From positions 1 through 10,650 of the forward strand of contig JAISEX010000158.1 in assembly GCA_031263875.1 (NCBI GenBank): DNA of 10,650 nt. The letters run 5' to 3'. Below the pieces are notes generated by a model, which saw only the letters and a list, made by a program, of their open reading frames with translations, ran no database searches and was not told the DNA's origin. This DNA comes from Eubacteriales Family XIII. Incertae Sedis bacterium. Lineage in GTDB: Bacteria; Bacillota; Clostridia; Peptostreptococcales; Anaerovoracaceae. Of this stretch, positions 1 through 6,637 are shown piece by piece. The translations under genes were made by a program, and so were the position numbers. The first letter of the stretch is position 1. The number at the start of each line of letters is the position of its first letter.

Positions 1-1
1 C

Positions 2-1375
2 TCGGAGACCATCGCGGGCATGCTCGAAAACCTCGGCTACGCACGCGCGGGTTCTCCCGATGAAGGGTCATGCAAGGGGCAGTCCGCTGCGGAATTGCCC
101 GTGGCCGAGCTTCGCGCAGAAGCTGACATCATCGTCGTCAATACCTGTAGCGTGCGCGAAAACGCCGACAATAAATTTTTCGGTGTTCTCGGCCAAATTA
201 AAAAAGCGAAGGAGAGCGGTCCCGCGAAAATCGTCGCCGTCTGCGGCTGTATGATGCAGCAAGAGAGTATCCGCAGCGAAATACAGCGGGCTTTCCCGTG
301 GGTGGATATCGTCTTTGGGACGCAGAATATCGCGGAGCTGCCCGAACTTCTCTCGCGCGTCTGCGCGCGTGACGGGCAGGGCGGCGCGCGCGTGTCCGCC
401 GCGGACAGAGCGTGGCATGTCATCGACGATATGCCCGACATTATCGAGGGGCTTCCCGCAAAACGCGAGTATCCGTTCAAGGCGTTTGTCAACATCATTT
501 ACGGCTGCAATAATTTCTGCACCTACTGCATCGTCCCTTACACGCGCGGCCGGGAAAAGAGCCGGACGCCGGAGGCGCTTTGCGCGGAGGTCACCGAACT
601 GTGCGCCGGCGGTGTCAAGGAAATCACGTTACTTGGCCAAAATGTCAATTCGTATCGCGGCATTTCAGAGGACGGGACCGAATACGATTTCCCCGATCTT
701 ATCCGAAGACTTTCGCGCGCGGACGGGCTGGAGCGCATCCGCTTTATGACGTCGCATCCGAAGGATCTCTCGGATAAGCTCATCGCGCTCTACGCGGAAC
801 TGCCGAATTTGTGTCCTGCGATCCATCTGCCCGTGCAGTCGGGAAGCACGGACGTACTTCGCCGCATGAACCGGAAATACCGTCAAGAAGATTACTTGAC
901 ACTCGTGACGAAGCTGCGAGACGTGAATCCCGATATCGTCATTACGACGGATCTTATCGTCGGCTTTCCCGGAGAAACCGACGCGGATTTTGAAGCGACG
1001 ATGGATGTTATCGAGCGCGTCAGGTTCGATTCCGCGTTCACCTTTCTCTACTCGCCGCGCACCGGTACGCCGGCCGCCGCGTATAACGAACAGGTGCCTG
1101 AAATTATTAAACATAAACGGTTCGAGCGAATGGTCGAACGCCTGAACGCGATCGCTCTCGAAAAGAATAGCTTATACGTCGGCCGGACGGAGCGCGTGCT
1201 GGTCGAAAGCGAGAGCAAAACGCGCCGCGATATGCTGTCGGGCCGCACGCCGGGCGGGAAGCTCGTCAATCTGCCCGCGCCCGCGGACGGCGGCGGTAAG
1301 CTGATCGGCCGTATCGTCCCGGTGCGCATTACGGCCGCGAACACTTTCAGCTTTACGGGCGAAGTGGTAGAATAG
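2..1375 (+). CDS. miaB: MiaB, tRNA-2-methylthio-N6-isopentenyladenosine synthase (5' end outside the window)
   Basis: Radical-SAM methylthiotransferase that adds a methylthio group to C2 of i6A37 in tRNAs reading codons that begin with U. The frame is open to the window edge and reads SETIAGMLENLGY, the usual MiaB sequence just after the first cluster cysteine, so the true start lies upstream and the ATG at 20 is internal. Numbering from that ATG, C43 (NTCSVRE) and C77 (CGCM) are two of the three auxiliary 4Fe-4S ligands; the third is off-window. The radical-SAM motif CNNFCTYC gives C163, C167 and C170. LLGQNVNSY, HLPVQSGS and IVGFPGET are family hallmarks. The last 60 or so residues form the TRAM RNA-binding domain. 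About 17-19 extra residues separate LGY from the EADIIVVNTC segment compared with E. coli MiaB. RimO and MtaB are less likely because of the PYTRGREKSR and GQNVNSYRG segments. Confidence 0.96.
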   Translation, partial: SETIAGMLENLGYARAGSPDEGSCKGQSAAELPVAELRAEADIIVVNTCSVRENADNKFFGVLGQIKKAKESGPAKIVAVCGCMMQQESIRSEIQRAFPWVDIVFGTQNIAELPELLSRVCARDGQGGARVSAADRAWHVIDDMPDIIEGLPAKREYPFKAFVNIIYGCNNFCTYCIVPYTRGREKSRTPEALCAEVTELCAGGVKEITLLGQNVNSYRGISEDGTEYDFPDLIRRLSRADGLERIRFMTSHPKDLSDKLIALYAELPNLCPAIHLPVQSGSTDVLRRMNRKYRQEDYLTLVTKLRDVNPDIVITTDLIVGFPGETDADFEATMDVIERVRFDSAFTFLYSPRTGTPAAAYNEQVPEIIKHKRFERMVERLNAIALEKNSLYVGRTERVLVESESKTRRDMLSGRTPGGKLVNLPAPADGGGKLIGRIVPVRITAANTFSFTGEVVE

Positions 1376-1382
1376 TATCGTT

Positions 1383-2786
1383 ATGCAATTCAAACCAAAT
1401 CAGCGCGCCATATACGCAACGCTGCTTCTCACCGCGTTTGTCACGACGTTCACGGCAAGCGCGACGAACCTCGCGATCCCGGAGATCGCGCTTGAATTCC
1501 GCAGCAGCGCCACGCTGACGGGCTGGATCGTGACGGGATATATCCTCGTAACGGCCATGCTCGCCGTGCCCTTCGGCCGGTTCGCCGACGCGACGGGGCG
1601 GCGGCGCGTCTATATCGTGGGCTGCGCGCTGTTTATCGTCTTTTCGGCGCTGATCCCGCTGTCCCAATCGATCGGCATGATGCTCGCGCTCCGCGTGGTC
1701 GTCGGCGTTTCCGGCGCGATGATATTCGCGACAAACACGGCGATCCTCGTGGGCGTGGCGCCACCGAACAGGCGCGGCCGCATGCTCGGGCTGTCCGTGA
1801 TGTGCACCTATATCGGCCTGACGATCGGGCCCGTCATGGGCGGGATCCTCACGCATAATCTCGGCTGGCGGTCGATATTTATCGTAACGGCGCTTATCGG
1901 CCTCGTGTCGCTGATCGTCGCCGTTATCGGTATGCCGAAGCGCGGCGAGGACAGCGTTCCGATCAGGAAGATCAGATTTTCCGCGCTGAACCCGCTCGGC
2001 TCGTCGCTCTATGCCGTCGGCATCTTTGCGCTGATGTTCGGCTTTTCGGAAGCCGCGGAAACCCGGCTCGGTTACCTGATGATCGGCGTCGGCGCCGTTC
2101 TGCTCGTGATATTCGTGAAGCGCGAAACCGTGACGAAAAACCCGATCATTAAAGTCAAGCTGTTCACGAATCTGAATTTCCTGTTTTCGAATATCGCTTC
2201 GCTGCTGAATTACGGGGCGACGTTTGCGCTGAGCTATATGCTGTCCATCTATCTGCAGATCGTCATGGGGTATAACGCGCAGACGGCGGGCCTGATACTC
2301 GTGCTGCAACCGGCGCTGCAGGCGGTGTTCTCGCCCATCGCGGGCAGGCTTTCCGATAAACATTCGCCGTTCAAGCTCGCGTCGCTCGGCATGGGGCTCT
2401 GCGCCGCCGGTCTGTTCTCGTATATATTCGTCGGCGTCGATTCACCGCTCTGGCACGTGATGATAAATCTCGCCGTCGTGGGGATCGGCTTCGGTTTCTT
2501 CAGCTCGCCGAACACGAACGCCATTATGTCGAGCGTGCCGCCGCAGGATTCCTCCATCGCGTCGTCGATGATAGCGACCATGCGCTCGCTCGGCCACACG
2601 TCGAGCATGGCGGTCATCACGCTTATCACGCATTCGCACCTCGGCAACGCCGAGTACAAGGACGCGGCGTCCGCGGATATCGTGGCGGCAATGCACACGG
2701 CCTTCATTATCTTCGCGGTGATCTGCGCCGTGGGCATCTTTATTTCGTTGCAGCGGAAGACGCGGAACGAGCAATCTGGTGTATAA
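1383..2786 (+). CDS. MFS exporter, DHA2 (EmrB/QacA-like) family, about 14 membrane helices
   Basis: Inner-membrane proton-driven exporter of the major facilitator superfamily; the substrate cannot be told from sequence. The 467 residues are hydrophobic throughout. Motif A is GRFADATGRRR (residues 65-75) in the loop after helix 2. The antiporter motif C is GLTIGPVMGG (145-154) in helix 5. Length and the even spread of hydrophobic segments fit the 14-helix DHA2 group rather than the 12-helix DHA1 group. It starts 7 bases after the miaB stop, so it is probably co-transcribed. No good Shine-Dalgarno precedes the ATG (only GAAGTGG, rather distant), so translation may be weak or coupled to miaB. 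The stop codon lies inside a palindrome that may serve the next gene. Drug or metabolite export is a family-based guess. Confidence 0.88.
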   Translation: MQFKPNQRAIYATLLLTAFVTTFTASATNLAIPEIALEFRSSATLTGWIVTGYILVTAMLAVPFGRFADATGRRRVYIVGCALFIVFSALIPLSQSIGMMLALRVVVGVSGAMIFATNTAILVGVAPPNRRGRMLGLSVMCTYIGLTIGPVMGGILTHNLGWRSIFIVTALIGLVSLIVAVIGMPKRGEDSVPIRKIRFSALNPLGSSLYAVGIFALMFGFSEAAETRLGYLMIGVGAVLLVIFVKRETVTKNPIIKVKLFTNLNFLFSNIASLLNYGATFALSYMLSIYLQIVMGYNAQTAGLILVLQPALQAVFSPIAGRLSDKHSPFKLASLGMGLCAAGLFSYIFVGVDSPLWHVMINLAVVGIGFGFFSSPNTNAIMSSVPPQDSSIASSMIATMRSLGHTSSMAVITLITHSHLGNAEYKDAASADIVAAMHTAFIIFAVICAVGIFISLQRKTRNEQSGV

Positions 2787-2793
2787 TATACAC
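2779..2793 (+). promoter_or_regulatory. Perfect inverted repeat with embedded TATAAT, candidate promoter/operator for the thioredoxin gene
   Basis: GTGTATA-A-TATACAC is a perfect 7-bp inverted repeat around a single A. It overlaps the exporter stop codon (2784-2786) and lies 50-64 bases before the thioredoxin ATG. A consensus -10 box TATAAT occupies 2782-2787. No TTGACA-like hexamer sits at the usual 16-18 base spacing, so the promoter would need an activator or is weak. The AT-rich site stands out in GC-rich surroundings. A repressor binding here would cover the -10 box. I could not match it to a named operator class; it is not the NrdR box and does not look like a Fur or PerR box. Confidence 0.4.
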
Positions 2794-2842
2794 TAGGGTA
2801 TTTTATTCGACACAGGAAACAGGAGAACATGGAGGGAAGGCG

Positions 2843-3160
2843 ATGAGTGAGATAAAACATCTGTCGGAAGACAATTATGAACAGGAAACGGCCGGCGGCG
2901 TGGTGGTCGTTGACTTTTATGCGGACTGGTGCGGCCCCTGCAAGATGATGGCTCCCGCGTTTGAGGAAGCCGCGCAGGAATACGCGGGGCGCGCGACGTT
3001 CGCGAAGCTGAACATCGACACCGCGAAGCAGATCGCGGTCGCGAACAAGGTTATGAGCATACCGACGCTCTTGTTTTTCAAGGACGGCGAACAGAAAGAC
3101 CGCGTAACGGGAGTTATCGACAAGGCGACGCTCGCGCAGAAGCTCGACGCGCTGCTGTAA
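2843..3160 (+). CDS. trxA: Thioredoxin
   Basis: Small cytoplasmic thiol-disulphide oxidoreductase that reduces protein disulphides, itself re-reduced by thioredoxin reductase (not in this window). The protein has 105 residues, the standard length for a single thioredoxin domain. The active site is WCGPC with C30 and C33, preceded by VVVDFYADWC. The conserved cis-proline is P74 in SIPTLLFFKDGE, followed by the usual glycine-containing turn and C-terminal helix. There is no signal peptide or extra domain. A strong GGAGGG Shine-Dalgarno at 2831-2836, 6 bases before the ATG, fixes the start and predicts good expression. It has its own candidate promoter upstream and a 354-base spacer downstream, so it may be transcribed alone. 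The trxA symbol is by family; genomes of this kind often carry several thioredoxins. Confidence 0.95.
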   Translation: MSEIKHLSEDNYEQETAGGVVVVDFYADWCGPCKMMAPAFEEAAQEYAGRATFAKLNIDTAKQIAVANKVMSIPTLLFFKDGEQKDRVTGVIDKATLAQKLDALL

Positions 3161-3288
3161 CGGATAGATAATTCGCGGGGCTCGTTCCCCGGCGTGACGA
3201 GGCGCTGGAAGCCCGATTGGGAGCCGGAGCGCAGCGGAGGCAACGTTCGCTACGCTCACTCCTCCGCTTGCTCTGCTCGCTACGCTGT

Positions 3289-3325
3289 CCTGTTTTACCT
3301 TGCTGCTAAAGCCGCGTAAAACAGG
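3289..3325. repeat. Perfect 10-bp inverted repeat (hairpin)
   Basis: CCTGTTTTAC at 3289-3298 is the exact reverse complement of GTAAAACAGG at 3316-3325, enclosing a 17-base loop. An outer pair of arms (3262-3269 with 3328-3335) extends the structure, with unpaired bases on the 5' side. The 3' arm is followed by CGAAGCGG rather than T residues, so an intrinsic terminator on the + strand is not supported. On the - strand a TTTT lies inside the arm only. Confidence 0.6.
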
Positions 3326-3502
3326 CGAAGCGGAGCCCCGGATAGCCCGGTTTTGGGCGCGAGCGGAGCGCAGCGCCAAAAATGCGCCCGCAAAGCGAGA
3401 TGGCTCCGCAGTGACGGCGGCGGCGGATTTTCGCGCAGCCTGCCAACAGAGTGGACTGCCGAAAAGATCGGCCGGGCGTCCTCCTCTGCGCCTGCGGGGT
3501 GA

Positions 3503-3508
3503 TATAAT
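3503..3508 (+). promoter_or_regulatory. Candidate -10 box directly before cls
   Basis: TATAAT lies 6 bases before the cls ATG. If used, transcription would begin at about the start codon and give a leaderless or near-leaderless mRNA. No -35-like hexamer is seen 16-18 bases upstream (that stretch reads CCTCCT), so support is weak. Confidence 0.25.
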
Positions 3509-3514
3509 AAGAGT

Positions 3515-4972
3515 ATGTTTGACAATATCGGCTGGATACAGACGCTGCTTTTTGTCGTCTATATTATCGACATCATCATGGCTTTGATGATCGTCTTTCT
3601 GGAACGGAAGAACCCCTCCGCGACCCTTGCATGGATCATGGTGCTGTTTCTTATACCCATCGGCGGGATAATCCTCTACCTGCTCTTTGCGCAGAATATC
3701 GCGCGTAAGAAGCTCTTTCGCCTGACAAAGTACGAGCGGCAGGTCATCGAGGAGGAACTGATAGACCAGATCGACGAGGTTCGGCACGACCGCTTTTTTT
3801 ACGGCAAAAAAAACATCGCCGAGTGGAAGGATCTGATCCTGCTGAATCAGAATTATTCGTCGTCGTATCTGACGCAGGGCAACGATATTTCGATACTCAC
3901 GGACGGCAGGCACATGTTTGATTCGCTGCTCGCGGATATCGCGATGGCGCGCGAGAGCATCAATATCCAGTTTTTCATCGTGAAGAATGACAGCGCGGGG
4001 CGGCGGCTCGTGGAGGCGCTGACGGCAAAGGCGAAGGAGGGCGTGGAGGTCCGTTTCCTGCTCGACGCGCTCGGAAGCCGGCGGATGACGCCGGCTGTGC
4101 TCGCGGATTTTATGGCGGCGGGCGGCAAGGCGGCGTATTTCTTCCCGCCGAAATTCAAGTATCTCAATTTCCGCTTCAATTACCGCGATCACCGGAAGAT
4201 CGCCGTTATCGACGGGTGGACGGGCTATCTGGGCGGCTTTAACGTGGGGAACGAATATCTCGGGAAGAAACCGAAATTCGGCTATTGGCGCGATACGCAT
4301 CTGCGGCTTTCCGGCAACTGCATTCGCGATATCAACGCGCGGTTTTTGCTCGATTGGCGGCTTGCGTCGCATGAAAATATTACGATCGATTACGATTTCC
4401 GGGGTGCGGTCCCGGCGACGGAGGGCGCGGCGATCCAGATCGTCAGCTCGGGCCCGGATACGGCGCGCCAGGAGGTGAAGCACGCGTATCTGAAGATGAT
4501 GACCTCGGCGAAAAAGAGCATCTATATCCAGTCGCCCTATTTTATACCCGACGTGAGCATTTTGGAATCGCTTGTGAACGCGGCGGAATCCGGCGTCGAC
4601 GTGCGCATTATGATACCGAGGATGCCCGACCATATGTTTGTCTATTGGGGCACGTATTATTACTGCGGCCTGCTGCTCCGAAGCGGGGTGCGCGTGTTTA
4701 TCTATGACAAGGGTTTTCTGCACGCGAAGACGATGTCGGTGGACGGGGAGGTCTGTTCGGTGGGTTCCGCGAATTTTGACACGCGCAGTTTCAAGCTGAG
4801 TTTTGAGACGAACGCGTTTATATTCGACGATGAAAAGGCTTTCGAGCTTGAGGCCATTTTCGAGGAGGATATGGCGGAATGCCACGAGCTGACGCGGGCG
4901 CTCTACGCCCAGCGCTCCTATTGGATCAGGCTCAAGGAGGGTATCGCGAAGCTGCTCTCGGATATTTTGTAA
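3515..4972 (+). CDS. cls: Cardiolipin synthase (phospholipase D superfamily)
   Basis: Membrane enzyme that joins two phosphatidylglycerol molecules to give cardiolipin and glycerol. Of 485 residues, roughly 7-29 and 38-59 form two N-terminal membrane helices joined by the FLERKNPSATLAW segment typical of bacterial Cls. Two phospholipase D catalytic motifs follow: H226-R-K228 with D233 (DHRKIAVIDG), then GGFNVGNEY; and H403-A-K405 with D410 (HAKTMSVDG), then GSANFDTRS. Length matches the usual 480-510 residues and no active-site residue is missing. The ATG at 3515 is chosen because it stands just before the first helix. There is no clear Shine-Dalgarno at normal spacing (GGGGTGA ends 12 bases upstream). 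A TATAAT at 3503-3508 would place transcription start at or very near the ATG. tdk follows 66 bases later. Confidence 0.95.
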   Translation: MFDNIGWIQTLLFVVYIIDIIMALMIVFLERKNPSATLAWIMVLFLIPIGGIILYLLFAQNIARKKLFRLTKYERQVIEEELIDQIDEVRHDRFFYGKKNIAEWKDLILLNQNYSSSYLTQGNDISILTDGRHMFDSLLADIAMARESINIQFFIVKNDSAGRRLVEALTAKAKEGVEVRFLLDALGSRRMTPAVLADFMAAGGKAAYFFPPKFKYLNFRFNYRDHRKIAVIDGWTGYLGGFNVGNEYLGKKPKFGYWRDTHLRLSGNCIRDINARFLLDWRLASHENITIDYDFRGAVPATEGAAIQIVSSGPDTARQEVKHAYLKMMTSAKKSIYIQSPYFIPDVSILESLVNAAESGVDVRIMIPRMPDHMFVYWGTYYYCGLLLRSGVRVFIYDKGFLHAKTMSVDGEVCSVGSANFDTRSFKLSFETNAFIFDDEKAFELEAIFEEDMAECHELTRALYAQRSYWIRLKEGIAKLLSDIL

Positions 4973-4988
4973 AAGTGATGGGACGGGT

Positions 4989-5036
4989 ATGAGAATTTTC
5001 ATGGATCGTGTGCGCCGCGGGGCGGCAGAAAGGTAA
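4989..5036 (+). CDS. Possible 15-codon leader ORF before tdk
   Basis: ATG at 4989 opens a short frame reading MRIFMDRVRRGAAER, whose TAA (5034-5036) ends 2 bases before the tdk ATG. It fills most of the 66-base gap after cls and contains the tdk Shine-Dalgarno (AAAGG, 5029-5033) at its 3' end. The junction TAAGTATG is identical at the tdk-queH boundary. Upstream GGGACGGG is a weak ribosome site. It resembles no known peptide. It could be a translational-coupling leader or chance. Confidence 0.15.
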   Translation: MRIFMDRVRRGAAER

Positions 5037-5038
5037 GT

Positions 5039-5686
5039 ATGGCACAGCTTTATTATCGGTACAGCACGATGAACGCGGGCAAGACGCTCGAGCTTATCAA
5101 GGTCGCGTATAATTACGAGGAGCGCGGAAAGCGGCCGCTGATTCTGTCGCCGCGCGTTGACGACCGGTACGGCCGCGGGAAGGTGGTGTCAAAGGCGGGG
5201 CTTGACAGGAGCGCCATGCCGTTCGAGGAGGACAGTAATCTGCTCGACCTCTTTATGGCGGAAAACGACGTCGCCGCGGTGGACTGCGTACTCGTGGACG
5301 AGGGGCAGTTTATGAAGAAGCACCACGTGATAGAGCTGACGGAGATCGTCGACGGTTTTGACGTCCCCGTGATGGTCTACGGGCTGAAAAACGATTTCAA
5401 AAACGACCTGTTCGAGGGTTCGCATTATCTGCTGCTCTACGCCGACAAGATCGAGGAGATCAAAACGATTTGCTGGTGCGGCAGGAAGGCGACGATGGTG
5501 GCGCGCGTTATCGACGGCAATTTCGTGCGGAAGGGCGAGCAGATCATGGTCGGCGGCAACGAGATGTACGTGTCGCTCTGCCGCAAGCATTACAAGGACG
5601 GGATGATCGGCGATGCCGCGACGTGGCCGGCGGGCCGCGCGGCTCAGGTTCCGGATGAACCGTCCGCGGGAAAGGATCCGGAATAA
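5039..5686 (+). CDS. tdk: Thymidine kinase (type II, TK1-like)
   Basis: Cytoplasmic salvage enzyme that phosphorylates thymidine to dTMP using ATP. The 215 residues begin with YYRYSTMNAGKTLELI, the P-loop form of the E. coli-type subgroup (residues 9-16). DEGQF at 87-91 holds the catalytic glutamate E88 and Mg-site aspartate. The structural zinc ligands are C145 and C147 (CWCGRKA) with C181 and H184 (CRKHY). GGNEMYVSLCRKHY forms the thymidine-binding lasso region. The final 25 or so residues are a low-complexity Pro/Ala/Gly tail past the usual kinase core. The start is supported by AAAGG 5 bases upstream and by the position of the P-loop. queH starts 2 bases after the stop, so the two are co-transcribed. 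Confidence 0.96.
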   Translation: MAQLYYRYSTMNAGKTLELIKVAYNYEERGKRPLILSPRVDDRYGRGKVVSKAGLDRSAMPFEEDSNLLDLFMAENDVAAVDCVLVDEGQFMKKHHVIELTEIVDGFDVPVMVYGLKNDFKNDLFEGSHYLLLYADKIEEIKTICWCGRKATMVARVIDGNFVRKGEQIMVGGNEMYVSLCRKHYKDGMIGDAATWPAGRAAQVPDEPSAGKDPE

Positions 5687-5688
5687 GT

Positions 5689-6336
5689 ATGCTGCCGCAG
5701 ACGCAGGAACGCGGCGGGGTCCCGTATGTGCCGGACTTATCGGATAACAGCGCGCCGTCCGAAGCGAGAAAGCGGATCGCGCTGCACTCGTGCTGCGGGC
5801 CGTGCAGCACGGCGGTGATCGAGCGCCTCGCGCCGGATTTTGATATCACGGTATTCTTCTATAATCCCAATATCACCGATTGCGCGGAATACGAACGCAG
5901 GCTTGACGCCCAGCGGGATTTTATCGAGCGGTATAACGCGTCGCCCGGCGTGGACCGACCGGTAACGCTGTCCGTCGGCGCTTACGAGCCGGAGGTGTTT
6001 TTCAGCCGCACGGCGGGACTCGAAACTGAACCCGAGGGCGGCGCTCGGTGCGCCGTCTGCTTTGAGTTGCGGCTCGAAAAATCGGCGGAATTCGCGTCCA
6101 TGCACGGCTTTGAATATTTCACGACGACGCTTTCCGTGAGCCCGCACAAGGATCATTCGGTCATCCACGGCATCGGGACGCGGCTCGCGCTGCGCTGCGG
6201 CCTGACGTTCCACGCGGAGGATTTCAAGAAACGCGACGGGTACAAACGGTCGTTGGAATTATCGCGCGCGTACGGCCTGTACCGGCAGAATTACTGCGGA
6301 TGCGAATTCTCGCGCCGGGAAGCCGGGATTCGGTAA
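5689..6336 (+). CDS. queH: Epoxyqueuosine reductase QueH (formerly DUF208)
   Basis: Iron-sulphur enzyme that reduces epoxyqueuosine to queuosine at the wobble position (G34) of tRNAs for Tyr, His, Asn and Asp. It is the unrelated functional equivalent of cobalamin-dependent QueG. Of 215 residues, LHSCCGPCS carries C35, C36 and C39. RCAVCFELRL gives C121 and C124, and the C-terminal YGLYRQNYCGCEFSR gives C203 and C205. TTLSVSPHKD and FKKRDGYKRS are also hallmarks of the family. About 30 residues precede the first motif, which is common in clostridial QueH. The start is taken as the ATG at 5689, 2 bases after the tdk stop; the ribosome site is only moderate (AAAGGA at 5671-5676), and a GTG 13 codons in is an alternative. 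A hairpin-rich spacer follows. Confidence 0.93.
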   Translation: MLPQTQERGGVPYVPDLSDNSAPSEARKRIALHSCCGPCSTAVIERLAPDFDITVFFYNPNITDCAEYERRLDAQRDFIERYNASPGVDRPVTLSVGAYEPEVFFSRTAGLETEPEGGARCAVCFELRLEKSAEFASMHGFEYFTTTLSVSPHKDHSVIHGIGTRLALRCGLTFHAEDFKKRDGYKRSLELSRAYGLYRQNYCGCEFSRREAGIR

Positions 6337-6346
6337 CGGGGGCGCA

Positions 6347-6364
6347 TGGGGCACAAGTGCCCCA
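6347..6364. repeat. Perfect 8-bp inverted repeat just after queH
   Basis: TGGGGCAC (6347-6354) and GTGCCCCA (6357-6364) are exact reverse complements around AA. It starts 10 bases after the queH stop, a usual place for a 3'-end-protecting or termination hairpin. No T run follows (next bases CCGGGC), so Rho-independent termination is not supported. Confidence 0.55.
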
Positions 6365-6441
6365 CCGGGCTCTGCGGGGCTCCGCGTTCGCTCCGGCCCC
6401 GGCTGCGCCGTGGCTGCTGCGCACCCTCCGATCCCTTGGCA

Positions 6442-6511
6442 GAGGTACAGGAGCTTCAGCTCCGTTGTACCTCGAACATCGAGGAGCGCAGGGCTTCAGC
6501 CCGTGGCGCTC
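6442..6511 (+). repeat. Two tandem related hairpins, with a possible third competing pairing
   Basis: Hairpin 1 (6442-6473) pairs GAGGTACA with TGTACCTC, and inside it GGAGCT with AGCTCC around TC, with GT bulged on the 3' side. Hairpin 2 (6484-6511) pairs GAGCGC with GCGCTC, and GGGCT with AGCCC around TC, with an A/GTG internal loop. Both share the tip GCTTCAGC and a 3'-side GT bulge, while their outer arms differ but still pair. CCTCG/CGAGG (6470-6474 with 6480-6484) is an alternative pairing that would open the base of hairpin 1. This could be a repeated structured element or an RNA leader feature; I do not recognise the family. Confidence 0.5.
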
Positions 6512-6637
6512 TACCGTGCGCGTCGCTCCGCTCACTTCGTTCGCTCCGCTCTTTTGATTTGAAGCGTTTACGTTTCACGCAAACTGTGTGCGGCTGAGCA
6601 AGAAAGAAACAAGGCACGATAACCGAAGAAACAAAGG

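Larger units (their letters stand above)
3161..3514. repeat. Gene-free spacer rich in short repeats and inverted repeats
   Basis: No credible gene is visible on either strand between the thioredoxin and cardiolipin synthase genes. The segment mixes pyrimidine-biased CGCT runs (3241-3290) with purine-biased AGCG runs (3221-3240 and 3326-3375) that can pair with each other. TCGCTACGCT occurs twice, at 3247-3256 and 3277-3286, 30 bases apart. Inverted repeats include CGGGG/CCCCG (3176-3180 with 3187-3191), AGCGGAGG/CCTCCGCT (3233-3240 with 3261-3268), CTCCGCTT/AAGCGGAG (3262-3269 with 3328-3335) and GGGCGC/GCGCCC (3355-3360 with 3384-3389). None is followed by a T run, so no clear Rho-independent terminator can be called. 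It resembles the 6337-6560 spacer and is best seen as a dispersed non-coding repeat region. Confidence 0.6.
6337..6637. other. Spacer between queH and priA: hairpins, CGCT repeats, then A-rich DNA
   Basis: No convincing gene is seen on either strand. From 6347 to 6511 it carries successive inverted repeats, listed separately, plus CGGGGC/GCCCCG (6375-6380 with 6396-6401). From 6521 to 6551 it holds a CGCT-rich repeat in which TCGCTCCGCTC occurs twice (6523-6533 and 6541-6551), 18 bases apart. A TTTT follows at 6552-6555, but no matching upstream arm for an intrinsic terminator is obvious. From about 6590 onward base use changes to A-rich, purine-rich DNA with little secondary structure, leading into priA. 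The priA promoter should lie here, but I see no -35/-10 pair at proper spacing. Confidence 0.6.

Noticed and set aside
1353..2363. 336-codon - strand frame opposite the exporter.
   Set aside because: Composition is dominated by Arg, His, Asp and Gln, the mirror of a membrane protein; no motif is visible.
3161..3514. CRISPR array in the repeat-rich spacer.
   Set aside because: Repeated units are only about 10 bases, with no regular repeat-spacer pattern and no cas genes nearby.
3295..3525. Short - strand frame in the thioredoxin-cls spacer.
   Set aside because: It simply reads through the repeats and runs into the cls start; no ribosome site and no recognised family.
2249..5002. Very long open frame on the - strand (over 900 codons) across the exporter, thioredoxin and cls genes.
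   Set aside because: It is antisense to three clearly recognised genes, its residues are Arg/His/Asp-rich in the way of antisense frames in GC-rich DNA, and it shows no domain.
6552..6555. Rho-independent terminator ending at TTTT after the CGCT repeats.
   Set aside because: The preceding pyrimidine-rich sequence has no adjacent complementary arm, and the T run is only four bases.
6300..6597. Short + strand frames overlapping the end of queH and the hairpin spacer.
   Set aside because: They translate hairpins and CGCT repeats into Arg/Ser/Leu-rich low-complexity sequence and start inside queH.
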